Source: CAWCWK01 sp963842125 (GTDB taxonomy: Bacteria; Pseudomonadota; Alphaproteobacteria; Rhizobiales; CAWCWK01). Taken from it: a stretch of DNA of 64,000 bases. Of the stretch, positions 1 through 8,509 are shown piece after piece. Where the stretch lies: assembly GCA_963842125.1 (NCBI GenBank), contig CAWJFE010000003.1:1-64000 (forward strand), in the 5' to 3' direction. The notes under the pieces were generated by a model that was given only the letters and a program-made list of their open reading frames with translations, was not told the DNA's origin and made no database searches. Position 1 is the first letter of the stretch, and each line of letters starts with the position of its first letter. A program made the position numbers and the translations under genes.

Positions 1-1
1 A

Positions 2-265
2 ATCGCCGAAATGGAGCGCAACGTCATCCGTCAGCGCGTCCACGAAGGCCTCAAGGCCGCCCGAGCCCGTGGTCGCAAGGGCGGGCGGCCCCGCGTCATG
101 ACGCTTGAGAAGCTCTCCTACGCCCAACACCTCATGGCCGACCCGACCCGGTCCATCCCATCGATCTGCAAGGAGCTCGGCGATATCCCGGCCTCGACCC
201 TCTGCCACTACGTCCATGCCGACGGAGCGCTCAAGGAACCAGGCCGAAAGCTGCTCGGCACCTGA
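2..265 (+). CDS. Serine recombinase (resolvase/invertase), C-terminal part
   Basis: The reading frame is open from the window edge, so the N-terminal catalytic domain lies outside. What remains is the end of the catalytic domain (IAEMERNVIRQRV, the long E-helix region), the basic linker GRKGGRPR, and a helix-turn-helix with SIPSICKELGDIPASTLCHYV. This layout is typical of Tn3-resolvase/DNA-invertase family proteins that cut and rejoin DNA at a short site through an active-site serine. The TGA at 263-265 ends the frame. It is one of at least eight serine-recombinase loci in the window. The catalytic serine cannot be checked because it is off the edge. Confidence 0.85.
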   Translation: MAEMERNVIRQRVHEGLKAARARGRKGGRPRVMTLEKLSYAQHLMADPTRSIPSICKELGDIPASTLCHYVHADGALKEPGRKLLGT

Positions 266-373
266 ACGGCCCGCGTTCATGAACCGTTCGCTCCTAGCGT
301 ACAGAAAAAGCACTTTCTTGCAGTGACGCCTGAGAGACGCCCGAACGGCTGAACGGCGGGAGCCGGCCAGGCC

Positions 374-1336
374 TTAATACGTATAGGCCATGTCGTAGAT
401 CCGGGAGGGATCGGCCTGCCAACGGATCTCGGCCGGTCCTGTCTTGCGGACATGCACACCGCTGAGGAGATAGGTCGGTTCCCTTTCGAGGTCCTGGAGC
501 GCGCCGCCGCCCGCCTCGGCCGGCACGGTCATGGCCTCCAGCGCGCAGGACGCGCCGAGGATCTCGAACCCGGTCAGCGGATTGAACAGGCCGCGCCAGG
601 CATCCTTGGAAAACCGGAAGAAGTCCCAGGGCTCCTCGTGTAGCGGCCAGGCCGCATGGGACTGGATGAAGGCCTGCCCCCCCGTCCTGAGGACGCCGTT
701 GAGCTCGGCCGCCACCACCCAGGGCATCAGCAGGTGCTCGAAGACGCTGATCGAATAGGCAAAATCGAACGGCTCAGGCAGCACGCGCGACATGGTATGC
801 GCATCGGCGATCAGATCGACATTCTCCCCCGGCGCCACGTCGAGGCCGACATAGCGGCCGAGCGTCGGGAAGTGGTGTCGATAGGTGTTGCCCGACCGGG
901 CCCGCGAGCCGATCTCGAGGAGCGACGCGCCGTGCGTATTGCGGACATTTTCGAGAAAGCGGTCGTGAATGGCTCCCAGGCCTTCCTCGGCCCGGCGCAC
1001 GGTCCGACGCAGGTGAGCGCCGTCAGCGAAGACGACGGTGATGCCGTCATTGCCCGTGATGCCGTCCGGCGTCGGGGCCGCGAGGCGAAAACCGGCTGTG
1101 TTCGTACCAGGCCCCGTCAGCGCCTCCAGATCGGGGCGATGATAGGACGAGGCGACCTGATCGGCGGCCGCTGCGCCGTCGAAGGCGAGACGGGGAACGT
1201 CGCCGAGCGACCAGCCGGTCGCGATGGCGATGCCATCGATGACGCAGAGCCGCTCCACATGACGCTGCAAGCGGCGCTGCAAACGGCGCTGTAAGGGTGG
1301 AGACGGGGAGGGTGACGACGAGGTGTTGGACATCAT
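374..1336 (-). CDS. Class I SAM-dependent methyltransferase (type 11-like)
   Basis: About 320 residues. The C-terminal two thirds carry a methyltransferase fold: motif I is LLEIGSRARSGN, followed by YVGLDVAPGENVDLIADAH (the acidic end of strand 2) and FDFAYSISVFEHL (motif IV region), then LRTGGQAF. The roughly 120 N-terminal residues are unassigned. They begin with a low-complexity run containing a 12-bp tandem repeat coding LQRR (about 1263-1298). The frame opens further upstream, but ATG codons at 1336 and 1333 are the first sensible starts and no strong ribosome-binding site separates them. The substrate is unknown; such proteins often methylate sugars or small metabolites. No operon partner is present. 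Confidence 0.7.
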   Translation of the reverse strand: MMSNTSSSPSPSPPLQRRLQRRLQRHVERLCVIDGIAIATGWSLGDVPRLAFDGAAAADQVASSYHRPDLEALTGPGTNTAGFRLAAPTPDGITGNDGITVVFADGAHLRRTVRRAEEGLGAIHDRFLENVRNTHGASLLEIGSRARSGNTYRHHFPTLGRYVGLDVAPGENVDLIADAHTMSRVLPEPFDFAYSISVFEHLLMPWVVAAELNGVLRTGGQAFIQSHAAWPLHEEPWDFFRFSKDAWRGLFNPLTGFEILGASCALEAMTVPAEAGGGALQDLEREPTYLLSGVHVRKTGPAEIRWQADPSRIYDMAYTY

Positions 1337-1407
1337 GACGGCTATCGACGGAGACGGGCAGGTTTTGTCAACGGCCCGTCGTCCGATACCCTCCCTTTCC
1401 ACGAAGA

Positions 1408-1441
1408 GGCCCCTCGCTTTTCCAAAAGCGAGCGAGGGGCC
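1408..1441. terminator. Stem-loop with a four-base bulge
   Basis: GGCCCCTCGCTTTT pairs with a downstream AAAAGCGAG...GAGGGGCC across a CC/AA turn, with four extra bases (CGAG) in one arm. It lies between the methyltransferase start and the IS3-type element. There is no clear T-run, so it may be a terminator or simply a remnant hairpin. Confidence 0.3.
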
Positions 1442-1491
1442 GGCGCCTGCGTGATCCTGACCTGCCCCATACGGTGGGTCCGGGTGCAAAG

Positions 1492-2391
1492 TTAGATTAT
1501 CCGCGCCTCCTGGGCCATGGGTGGCGGGAGGCGAAGCGTAGCGAAGTCGGACGGCGGCCATGGCCCAGGAGGCGCTTTGTTGTTGCCGGATATGATGGTC
1601 TCAGGCGCCGGTGGCCGGTAACCCAGCGCGCTATGAGGCCGTACGGTGTTGTAGTGCCGTCGCCAGCCTTCGATCAGGACACGGGCCTCGGCCAAGGTAT
1701 AGAAGATCTCCCCGTCCAGCAGCTCGTCGCGTAGCTTGCCGTTGAAGCTTTCGTTGAACCCGTTCTCCCAGGGCGACGCCTTCTCGATGTAGGCCGTGGC
1801 CACGCCGAGGCGGTCGAGCCATTGGCGGACCGCCGTCGCGGTGAACTCTGCCCCCTGGTCGGACCTGATGTGGTCGGGCGGGCCGCGCTCGGCGAACAGG
1901 TCCGTCAGCGTCGCCAGCACGTCGTCGCTGGTCAGGCGCCGCCCGACGAGGAGAGCGAGGCACTCGCGTGTGAACTCGTCGATCACCGTCAGGATCCGGT
2001 ATGCCCGGCCGTCGTGGGTTCGATCTTGCACGAAGTCGTAGGCCCATACCTCGCCTGCTCGCTCGGGCCGCAGACGCACGCATGAGCCATCGGCAAGCCA
2101 GAGCCGACCGCGCTTGGGCTGGCGTTTCGGGACCTTCAGACCCTCGCGGCGCCAGATACGCTCAATGCGCTTGTGGTTCACGGCCCATCCGACCGAACGC
2201 AGCAGCGCCGCGATCCGCCGATAGCCGTAGCGGCCATACTGACGCGCAAGCTCGACGACATCCGCCGTCAGCGCTTCCTCGTCGTCCTTGCCCCGCGGCC
2301 GTCGGCGCTGCGTCGATCGGTGCTGGCGTAGAACCTGACAGGCGCGTCTCTCCGACACACCTGCCGCCGCCTGCACATGCTCGATCGCCAA
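1492..2391 (-). CDS. IS3-family transposase OrfB (DDE integrase domain)
   Basis: Carries the HTH_21-like start, then an rve/DDE catalytic core: WAYDFVQDRTHDGRAYRIL (first D), HIRSDQGAEFTA (second D), and the ENGFNESFNGKLRDELL signature with the catalytic E. The listed TTG start is nominal. The frame stays open upstream as LLSPARRR, overlapping the end of orfA one base back, so the natural product is almost certainly the OrfAB fusion made by -1 frameshifting. Length and motifs look intact, so the element may be active. Confidence 0.88.
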   Translation of the reverse strand: MAIEHVQAAAGVSERRACQVLRQHRSTQRRRPRGKDDEEALTADVVELARQYGRYGYRRIAALLRSVGWAVNHKRIERIWRREGLKVPKRQPKRGRLWLADGSCVRLRPERAGEVWAYDFVQDRTHDGRAYRILTVIDEFTRECLALLVGRRLTSDDVLATLTDLFAERGPPDHIRSDQGAEFTATAVRQWLDRLGVATAYIEKASPWENGFNESFNGKLRDELLDGEIFYTLAEARVLIEGWRRHYNTVRPHSALGYRPPAPETIISGNNKAPPGPWPPSDFATLRLPPPMAQEARII

Positions 2392-2408
2392 GCGCCGACG
2401 CGCGGGGC

Positions 2409-2702
2409 TCAGTAGTTTCCCCGGGCCGCCTCCGTCAGAATAACCTTGTCCAGCGTCAGATCCGACACCGCCCTCCGAAGCCGCGCGTTCTCACGTTCAA
2501 GCTCCTTCAGGCGCTTGGCCTGATCGACTTTCATGCCACCATACTCGCGACGCCACCGATAGTAGCTCTGCTCGGTCACGCCGATCTGACGTGCCGCGTC
2601 AGCCACCGTCTTGCCTTGTGCGATCAGCACCTCTGCCTCGCGAAGCTTCGCGACGATCTCCTCAGCTCCGTACCTGCGCTTGCGCATGCTGCCATCCTCC
2701 AT
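2409..2702 (-). CDS. IS3-family transposase OrfA (helix-turn-helix)
   Basis: Ninety-seven residues with the usual orfA arrangement: RRYGAEEIVAKLREAEVLIAQG, a helix-turn-helix (TVADAARQIGVTEQSYYRW), and a leucine-rich coiled coil (KRLKELERENARLRRAVSDL) used for multimerisation. It ends GNY-stop, and the orfB frame begins one base back over the same bases. The protein binds the element ends and supplies the N-terminus of the OrfAB transposase. An internal ATG at 2687 is an alternative start. Confidence 0.87.
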   Translation of the reverse strand: MEDGSMRKRRYGAEEIVAKLREAEVLIAQGKTVADAARQIGVTEQSYYRWRREYGGMKVDQAKRLKELERENARLRRAVSDLTLDKVILTEAARGNY

Positions 2703-2750
2703 AGGTCCATTCGAACATAGCGTCCGGACCCATCCAAAGGGGGCAGCTCA

Positions 2751-2854
2751 GTTACGCCTGGATCGCGAAGAAGATCGTATGAAAGTAGACCTGGTTTGTT
2801 AATGCTATCATAAAGATATGCATTAGTGACTTCCTGTGCTGTGGGCAATGCCAT
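2751..2854 (-). pseudogene. 5' fragment of an unknown gene cut by the IS3-type element
   Basis: Starts with ATG at 2854 behind a good ribosome-binding site (GAGGTAACGAAC) and encodes about 34 residues beginning MALPTAQEVTNAYLYD before running into the IS end at 2750. It follows the neighbouring exported-protein gene by five bases, so the two formed an operon. The remainder of the gene is not seen on the other side of the IS. I do not recognise the family with confidence. Confidence 0.55.
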
Positions 2855-2859
2855 GTTCG

Positions 2860-3312
2860 TTACCTCGGTTTTGGTTGTATTACACCGCAGTTATTCAGTG
2901 GCTCTTCTCCGTTTCCATAACTTATCTCGGGATAATTGTTCCGAGATACGTAAGGCAGAGATGTACGTAGGACGTACTTCGAACGTCCGAAGACACGTTG
3001 CATGACTGGTGTGGGCATTGAGTCCCCACGGGCGATGGCGATGTCGCAGCAGTTGGGCGCAGCTTCACGCAAGCGCTCTGTAGATTGGATGCGAGGAAGT
3101 GTTCGCCACGAGAAATCCTCCCGTGCGGGCAGTTCGAGCGCCGGATCGACGATGCCGCGTGGAAGGAGTTGAGCCGCCGCGCGGTCCGACATCTCCTGCG
3201 TGCTTAGGTAGCGCCGCTCGGAGAGACAGATCCCTGAATAATTGAGAGCGCCGACACTGCTTGTCAGAACCACGATGCCGCTAAAAGCAAGCGTGGCGAC
3301 CTTAGCGAACAC
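2860..3312 (-). CDS. Hypothetical exported protein
   Basis: A 150-residue protein starting at GTG 3312. The first 22 residues (MFAKVATLAFSGIVVLTSSVGA) look like a Sec signal peptide, and the mature part has several cysteines (SGICLSERRY, NCCDI, NNCGV) that could form disulfides. No family is recognised. Base composition is less GC-rich than the flanking operons, which suggests separate acquisition. The disrupted gene 2751-2854 lies directly downstream in the same direction. Confidence 0.5.
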   Translation of the reverse strand: MFAKVATLAFSGIVVLTSSVGALNYSGICLSERRYLSTQEMSDRAAAQLLPRGIVDPALELPAREDFSWRTLPRIQSTERLREAAPNCCDIAIARGDSMPTPVMQRVFGRSKYVLRTSLPYVSRNNYPEISYGNGEEPLNNCGVIQPKPR

Positions 3313-3467
3313 GATCGAGCCCGATGCTATAGTGAAGCACTATCCAAACGAACGTTGTCATCATCGTTGGCATATCCCTTCTTCATCGCAGCGATATCGG
3401 CGTGATGCACATCACCGCCACGACGAGAAATTCACGCCCCATGTTTTCAGCGCCCTTCCCTCTACAA

Positions 3468-3598
3468 GACGTCTGTCTGACCGAGACGTCAAATGACAGT
3501 TCGATGTCATCCACAGTGAGGACAAAGTCCGAATACACCTGAGTTGTTGAGAGGCGTCGTTTATTAGCGGCTGTCTCAAAACCGAACGGTTCGGAGAC
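3468..3598. promoter_or_regulatory. Candidate res site with three inverted-repeat subsites
   Basis: Three inverted repeats lie in a row just ahead of the resolvase gene: GACGTCT/AGACGTC at 3468-3490, ATGACA/TGTCAT at 3493-3510, and a 26-bp imperfect palindrome at 3573-3598 with arms GTCTCAAAACCG and CGGTTCGGAGAC. Three dimer-binding subsites within about 130 bp upstream of tnpR is the classical Tn3-type res layout. The same sites would also repress the resolvase promoter. Confidence 0.5.
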
Positions 3599-3630
3599 GC
3601 CCTTAGGGTAGCTCCCCGCCCTCTCCCGCA

Positions 3631-4230
3631 GTGACCCACCTTGGAGATCGACCCTTGCCCGCCACCCTCGGCTATGCCCGCGTGAGCACGCCCGATCAGG
3701 ATATCGCCGGACAGGTCATGCGCCTGAAGACCGGCGGTGCCGTGCGCACCTTCGAGGACGTCGTCTCGGGCAAGGTGTTCGAACGACCCGGTCTGAAGGC
3801 CATGCTCGAATACGCCCGGGGCGGTGACGCCATCATGGTCGTGCGCCTCGACCGTTTGGGCCGCTCGCTGCGCGAGCTCCTCGAGATCGTCGAGCAACTG
3901 AAGTCGCGCGACATCGCGCTCGTGTCGCTCGAGGAGAAGATCGACACCTCGTCCGCCGCCGGCGAGCTCGTGTTCCACGTCTTCGGCGCCATCGCCCAGT
4001 TCGAGCGCAGACTGATCGCCGAGCGAACCCGCGACGGCATCGCTGCCGCGCGTGCCGAGGGCAAGAAGCCCGGACGCCCTGGTCTCGACCGCGAGAAGCT
4101 CCAGGCCGCCCTCACGCTTGTCGGAAGCGGGATGTCACCAGCCAAGGCCGCCAAACAGGTCGGCCTCGGACGCTCAACCGTCTATCGCGAACTCGCAGCC
4201 ATCACCGAAGGCGAGCCCAATAGCCCTTAG
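3631..4230 (+). CDS. Serine recombinase (Tn3-family resolvase-like)
   Basis: About 199 residues from a GTG start; the conserved domain begins LGYARVSTPDQD, which holds the catalytic serine. Then come VVRLDRLGRSLRELLE, the long helix with EFERRLIAERTRDGI, a GRPG linker, and a C-terminal helix-turn-helix (SPAKAAKQVGLGRSTVYREL). All canonical motifs are present, so it is probably active. It sits directly downstream of three inverted repeats (3468-3598) that look like its res site, and runs convergently towards the dihydroxyacetone kinase gene. Confidence 0.9.
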   Translation: MTHLGDRPLPATLGYARVSTPDQDIAGQVMRLKTGGAVRTFEDVVSGKVFERPGLKAMLEYARGGDAIMVVRLDRLGRSLRELLEIVEQLKSRDIALVSLEEKIDTSSAAGELVFHVFGAIAQFERRLIAERTRDGIAAARAEGKKPGRPGLDREKLQAALTLVGSGMSPAKAAKQVGLGRSTVYRELAAITEGEPNSP

Positions 4231-4307
4231 CGTACAATCCTGCAGAAACTCCCTCGCGACCCCGGAACGGTCCGCCAGCCCGGCGCCCCACACTTCCTCA
4301 TAGGCCC

Positions 4308-5951
4308 CTATTCGGCCGCCTGCGCGGTCGAGCGCTGGGCCAGGCCCGCGAAGAGGCGGGCCACGGCCTCGGCGCCCGGGTCGTTGTGGCCGGTCAGCTT
4401 GTCGGCCGAGATGTAGCTGGCGCGGCCGGCCTTGGCGGTGCCGATGGCGGCCGTCGCGTCGGCGCCCTCGCGCGCGGCCCGGGCGGCGGCGGGCACGCCG
4501 TCGTTCAGCGCTTTGAGGGCCGGGTCGAGCGCGTCGATCATCGTGCGGTCGCCCGGATTGGCCCCGCCCACCTCGCGCACGCGGTCCAGGCCGGCCTGCA
4601 GGGCCTCCACCAGGTCCAGGCCGCGGGCCGAGGCCTCGCCGGTGGCGTTGAAGAAGATGGCCAGGAGCACGCCCGACGAGCCGCCCATGGTCTGGCTGAG
4701 CTGCGTGCCGACGGCACGGTAGAGCTGGGTCAGGTCGGCCAGCGGCAGGCTGTCCAGGCTGTCGTTCAGGGCGCGCGCGGCGGTGGCGAGCGTCGAGCCC
4801 GTGTCGCCGTCGCCCGAATGGGCGTCCAGCGCGTTCAGGTCCGCCTCGGCCGCGATCATCAGCTCGCAGCACGCCGCCAGGATGTCGCGATGGCCCGGAT
4901 GGGCCGAGGGCACGACCTCGATCGGCACCAGCCCGTCGGGCAGCGGCCGCGTGACGACCTCGCGCACCGGCGCCACGCCCGGCCAGGCGGCGAGCGGGGT
5001 GGGCTGCTCCAGGAGCGCGCGCTCCTCGTCCGTCGCCTCGAGGACCGAGACCGAGACCCCGCGCATGTCGAGCGAGGTCATCATCGGCGCCGGGCCGACC
5101 ACCCAGCCCAAGCGCTCGCCCAGCGAGGAGCGGGACAGCTCGTAGGCCAGGATCGACATCTCCAGCGGCGTCGTGCCGCCCAGGTTGTTCAAGAGGGCGA
5201 CGTGCCGCCCCGAGCCCAGATGGGGCGTCAGGCGCTCCACCATGGTGGCCACGGCGGCCTGCGCGCCCTCGAAGTCGATCTGCGCCGCGCCCGACTCGCC
5301 GTGGATGCCCAGGCCCAGCTCGGCCTTGCCCTTGGGGATGCGCTCCTCGGACGGGCTGCCCGGCACGGTGCAGGTGTCGAGCGCCAGGCCGATCGAGGCG
5401 ACGCGGCCGACGAGCGCGCGCGCGGCCGCGGCGACGGCGTCCAGATCGGCGCCGTTCTCGGCCAGGGCGCCGGCGATCTTGTGCACGAACAGCGTGCCGG
5501 CGATGCCGCGGGCCTGCGACAGGTCGGGCAGGGCGATGTCGTCCTCGACGATCACCATCTCGACCTTGAGCCCGAAGGCGCGCGCCCGCTCGGCCGCCAG
5601 GCCGAAATTGAGCCGGTCGCCGGTGTAGTTCTTCACGATCAAGAGGCAGCCGGCCGGCCCGGTCACGGCCAGGATGCCGGCCAGCACCGCGTCCACCGAG
5701 GGCGAGGCGAAGACGTCGCCGCACACGGCCGCCGTCAGCATCCCCGGGCCGACGAAGCCGGCATGGGCCGGCTCGTGCCCCGAGCCGCCGCCCGAGACCA
5801 GCGCCACCTTGGAGCGGTCCCAGTCGGCGCGCGTGACGACGCGGATATGCGGGTAGCCGTCCAGCCGCTCCAGCCGCTGCTCGGACAGGCTCAGGAGCCC
5901 GTCCAGCGCTTCGTTTACGATCGCGTCGCGGCGATTGATGAACTGTGCCAT
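4308..5951 (-). CDS. dhaK: ATP-dependent dihydroxyacetone kinase (DhaK-DhaL fusion)
   Basis: A 547-residue single-chain enzyme that phosphorylates dihydroxyacetone with ATP. The N-terminal DhaK domain has the substrate loop VSGGGSGHEP (residues 52-61), KNYTGDRLNF (108-117), and the covalent substrate histidine in GLGIHGES (His217). The C-terminal DhaL domain has DAHSGDGDTGSTL (376-388), which binds Mg-ATP. The start is ATG 5951, 13 bases after the stop of the last transporter ATPase, so it is the distal gene of the uptake operon. This implies that the imported polyol or ketose is converted to a triose and phosphorylated here. No dehydrogenase making dihydroxyacetone from glycerol is in the operon. 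Confidence 0.93.
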   Translation of the reverse strand: MAQFINRRDAIVNEALDGLLSLSEQRLERLDGYPHIRVVTRADWDRSKVALVSGGGSGHEPAHAGFVGPGMLTAAVCGDVFASPSVDAVLAGILAVTGPAGCLLIVKNYTGDRLNFGLAAERARAFGLKVEMVIVEDDIALPDLSQARGIAGTLFVHKIAGALAENGADLDAVAAAARALVGRVASIGLALDTCTVPGSPSEERIPKGKAELGLGIHGESGAAQIDFEGAQAAVATMVERLTPHLGSGRHVALLNNLGGTTPLEMSILAYELSRSSLGERLGWVVGPAPMMTSLDMRGVSVSVLEATDEERALLEQPTPLAAWPGVAPVREVVTRPLPDGLVPIEVVPSAHPGHRDILAACCELMIAAEADLNALDAHSGDGDTGSTLATAARALNDSLDSLPLADLTQLYRAVGTQLSQTMGGSSGVLLAIFFNATGEASARGLDLVEALQAGLDRVREVGGANPGDRTMIDALDPALKALNDGVPAAARAAREGADATAAIGTAKAGRASYISADKLTGHNDPGAEAVARLFAGLAQRSTAQAAE

Positions 5952-5964
5952 CGGTGGTGCTTCC

Positions 5965-6962
5965 TCACGAGATCCGGTTGCCAGAGGCGTCGAAATGGAG
6001 CGTGCGCTCGACCTGCAGGTCGACGCGGTCGCCGGCCCTGGTGGGCGTGTGCGCGTCGGTCAGCGTGATGGCGTCGTGGCCGCCTATGTCGATATGCAGG
6101 CGCGTCTGGTTGCCCAGATGCTCGACCCGGCGCACCTCGGCCGCCCCGCCGGGGCTGAGCCGGACGTGCTCGGGGCGGAAGGCGGAGACGCGCGCGCCGC
6201 CGGGCGCAGGGCCCACCAGGCCGGCCGGCACGGTGTTGATGCGCGGCTGGCCGAGCCGGGTCGCGACGTAGAGGCTGACCGGGTTCTCGTAGACCTCGCG
6301 CGGGGCTTCCGAACTGCACCAGCCGGCCGTTCTCCAGGACGCCGATCTCGGAGGCCATGGTCATGGCCTCGACCTGGTCGTGCGTGACGTAGAGGAAGGT
6401 CGCGCCGATCTCGTCGTGGATGCGGCTGAGCTCGACGCGCAGGTCCGCGCGCAGCTTGGCGTCGAGCGAGGAGAGCGGCTCGTCCATCAGGTAGATCGAC
6501 GGGTCGCGCACCAGGGCCCGGCCGATGGAGACGCGCTGCATCTCGCCGCCCGACAGGGCGGTGGCCTTGTTGTCGAGCTTGTGGCCGATCTGCAGCGTCT
6601 CGGCGATGGCCCGCGACGCGACGCTCGATCTCGTCCTTGGGCGTCCTCAAGGTGGGCGAGCGCAAGGGGAAGGCGAGATTGTCGCGCACGGTGAGGTGCG
6701 GGTAGAGCGAGTATTGCTGGAACACCATGGCGATGTTCCGCTCGACCGGGCTCTTGCCCGCCATGTCGGTGCCGCCGATCGACAGGCGGCCCCCGTCGGG
6801 CTCCTCAAGCCCCGCGATCAGGCGCAGCGTCGTGGTCTTGCCGGCGCCGGTCGGGCCCAGGAGGACGACGAACGCGCCGTCGGCGATCGTCAGCGACACG
6901 TCGTCGACGGCCCGCGTCGTGCCGAACGCCTTGGAGATGTTGCTCAGGCGGACCTCAGCCAT
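5965..6962 (-). CDS. ABC transporter ATPase (MalK/UgpC type), two frameshifts
   Basis: Encodes Walker A GPTGAGKTT, Q-loop FQQYSLYPH, signature LSGGEMQRVSIG, Walker B YLMDEPLSSLD, switch VTHDQVEAM and the C-terminal TOBE/OB domain (FRPEHVRLSPG). The reading frame breaks twice. One extra G in the GGG run at 6610-6612 (CCC on the plus strand) falls after EIERRVA, and one extra C in the C4 run at 6302-6305 falls after QFGSP. Removing both bases gives an uninterrupted protein of about 331 residues ending at 5965. Either the gene is broken or the sequence has insertion errors. It pairs with the upstream ATPase as the second nucleotide-binding subunit of the polyol importer. Confidence 0.8.
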
Positions 6963-8073
6963 GGGTGCCCCCGTGTGGGCGCCCGCCAGAACGGCCTCGT
7001 TGGCCGAGGTCACCAGGGCGCGGCCGGTGCTCTCGTCGAACACCGAGAGCGCCTTGGCGTCGAGCGCCAGGCCGACCGGCTCTCCGGTCCGGATGACGGC
7101 GTCGGACGGCGCGCGCGACTTGAGGTCGCCATGCGCCGTGCGGACGGTCACGATCTGCTCGGTGCCCAAATATTCGTTGGCCAGGATCTCGCCGCGCAGG
7201 GCCGCGTCGTCCGACAGGCGCACGCTGCTCGGGGCGCGCGCCCAGGACCAGGCGGCCGCGCATCCCCTCGCGCAGCACCGGGGTGGCGATCTCGGTGTCG
7301 CCCAGCCACACGGTGCGTCCGCCGTCCTCGACCGCGCCCTCGAAGGGCAAAAAGGACATGGCCGGCGAGCCGATGAAGCTGGCCACGAACTGGGTGGCGG
7401 GGAAGTCGTAGACCTCCTGGGGCGTGCCGAACTGCTCGACCACGCCGTGGTTCATCACGACGATCTTGTCGCCCATCTGCATGGCCTCGAGCTGGTCGTG
7501 GGTGACGTAGACGGTCGTCGCGCCCATCCGGTCGTGCAGGGCGCGCAGCTCCTCGGCCATGTGCTCGCGAAACTCGGTGTCGAGCGCGCCCAGGGGCTCG
7601 TCCATCATGAAGGCCTTGGGCTCGCGCACGATGGCGCGGCCGAGCGCGACGCGCTGGCGGTCGCCGCTGGAGAGCCCGCCCACGGGCAGATCGAGGATGT
7701 CCTCGATCTTGAGAATGCGGGCGACCTCCATGAGCCGCGCCTTGACCCGCTCGCGCGACCAGCCCTGGCTGACCAGCGAATAGGTCAGGTTCCGGCGCAC
7801 GTTCATGTGCGGGTAGAGCGCGAACATCTGGAAGACGAAGGCGATGTCGCGCTCGCCGGCGGGCTTTTTCGTCACGTCCTCGCCGTCGATGAGGATCTCG
7901 CCCTCGGTCGGCAGCTCCAGCCCGGCGATCATGCGCAGGGTCGTGGTCTTGCCGCAGCCCGACGGCCCCAGCAGCATGAAGAACTCGCCGTCTCGGATGG
8001 TGAAGCTGGACGAGTGGACGGCGGTGAAGTCGCCGAACGTCTTCTTGAGGTTGCGAACGACGATGTCAGCCAT
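6955..8073 (-). CDS. ABC transporter ATPase (MalK/GlpS-like), frameshifted C-terminus
   Basis: An ATPase with Walker A GPSGCGKTT, Walker B FMMDEPLGALD and switch VTHDQLEAM. The signature is the degenerate LSSGDRQRV rather than LSGGQ, so this subunit may be the impaired half of an asymmetric ATPase pair. Homology leaves the frame at 7224-7226, where one extra base turns ARPEHVRLS into ARPEQRAPV; the regulatory domain continues in the next frame as LRGEILANEYLGTEQIV. The start overlaps the previous gene as ATGGCTGA, and the same ATGGCTGA overlap exists with the next ATPase at 6962-6955. The native stop is therefore probably the TGA at 6957, which needs a second, compensating indel near the end. 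Confidence 0.8.
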   Translation of the reverse strand: MADIVVRNLKKTFGDFTAVHSSSFTIRDGEFFMLLGPSGCGKTTTLRMIAGLELPTEGEILIDGEDVTKKPAGERDIAFVFQMFALYPHMNVRRNLTYSLVSQGWSRERVKARLMEVARILKIEDILDLPVGGLSSGDRQRVALGRAIVREPKAFMMDEPLGALDTEFREHMAEELRALHDRMGATTVYVTHDQLEAMQMGDKIVVMNHGVVEQFGTPQEVYDFPATQFVASFIGSPAMSFLPFEGAVEDGGRTVWLGDTEIATPVLREGMRGRLVLGARPEQRAPVGRRGPARRDPGQRIFGHRADRDRPHGAWRPQVARAVRRRHPDRRAGRPGARRQGALGVRREHRPRPGDLGQRGRSGGRPHGGTHG

Positions 8074-8509
8074 CCTGGCGCGCCTCCCGGCCGGGCGCCG
8101 GACGGCGCGTCCCCTGGCCAGCCGCCGGGGCCTCGGGGAAGTGGCTGACCACGATGAACATCAGCGTTCCCACCAGCGTCGTGATGAAGGAGTAGGTGTA
8201 GGCCCACAAGAAGAAGGGCTGCATCAGCATCACCACGCCCAGCGCGATGAGGATCGTGGCGGCCATCTCCCACGGGCCGCGCACGAAGATGCGCGAGGCG
8301 GGGTGGACCTTGTAGCCCTCGGAGGGCTCGCCCCGCGTGTCCTCCACCAGCGGGCGCGGCAGGCCGGGCTCGGCCCGGGCCTCGTCTGGCGTCAGGCTGT
8401 TGTCGGGGTCGAAGGGCGCGGCGGACCGCGCGCGGTCGGTGAGGGGCGGATGGCCCAGGCCCGCCCGGTCCGAACCCTGAAGGCCCCGGGGTCGATCGTG
8501 ATCGCTCAT
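8066..8509 (-). CDS. Small integral membrane protein of polyol ABC operon (DUF2160/GlpU-like)
   Basis: About 147 residues. The N-terminal 70 are charged and proline-rich. They are followed by a juxtamembrane YKVHPASRIFVRGPWEM and two transmembrane helices (ATILIALGVVMLMQPFFLW and SFITTLVGTLMFIVVSHF). Small two-helix proteins of this kind accompany glycerol-type importers in rhizobia (GlpU in GlpPQSTUV systems). The start overlaps the permease stop (ATGA), and the stop overlaps the ATPase start. The role is unknown; an accessory or assembly subunit is likely. The family assignment rests on context and topology, not on a search. Confidence 0.6.
   Translation of the reverse strand: MSDHDRPRGLQGSDRAGLGHPPLTDRARSAAPFDPDNSLTPDEARAEPGLPRPLVEDTRGEPSEGYKVHPASRIFVRGPWEMAATILIALGVVMLMQPFFLWAYTYSFITTLVGTLMFIVVSHFPEAPAAGQGTRRPAPGREARQDG

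Larger units (their letters stand above)
1458..2750 (-). mobile_element. IS3-family insertion sequence (IS407-like group)
   Basis: A 1293-bp element bounded by imperfect terminal inverted repeats. The left end reads TGACCTGCCCCATACGGTGG from 1458. The right end, read inward on the minus strand from 2750, begins TGAGCTGCCCCCTTTGGATG, and both continue into GGTCCGG. Inside are orfA and orfB in the -1 frame relation used by IS3 elements to make a fused transposase. No matching 3-5 bp target duplication is visible: bases before 1458 read GATCC and bases after 2750 read GTTAC. The right flank cuts a gene at 2751-2854 whose other half is not found at the left flank, so a deletion or recombination next to the element is likely. 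Confidence 0.9.

Noticed and set aside
2624..2854. A 76-residue protein spanning the right end of the IS3-type element
   Set aside because: The C-terminal half is read out of frame through the IS inverted repeat and orfA; only the first 34 residues belong to a real, interrupted gene.
6084..7223. A single protein joining the end of one ABC ATPase to the start of the next
   Set aside because: The join depends on the extra base at 7224-7226. The ATGGCTGA overlap at 6962-6955 matches the one at 8073-8066 and shows that the genes are normally separate.
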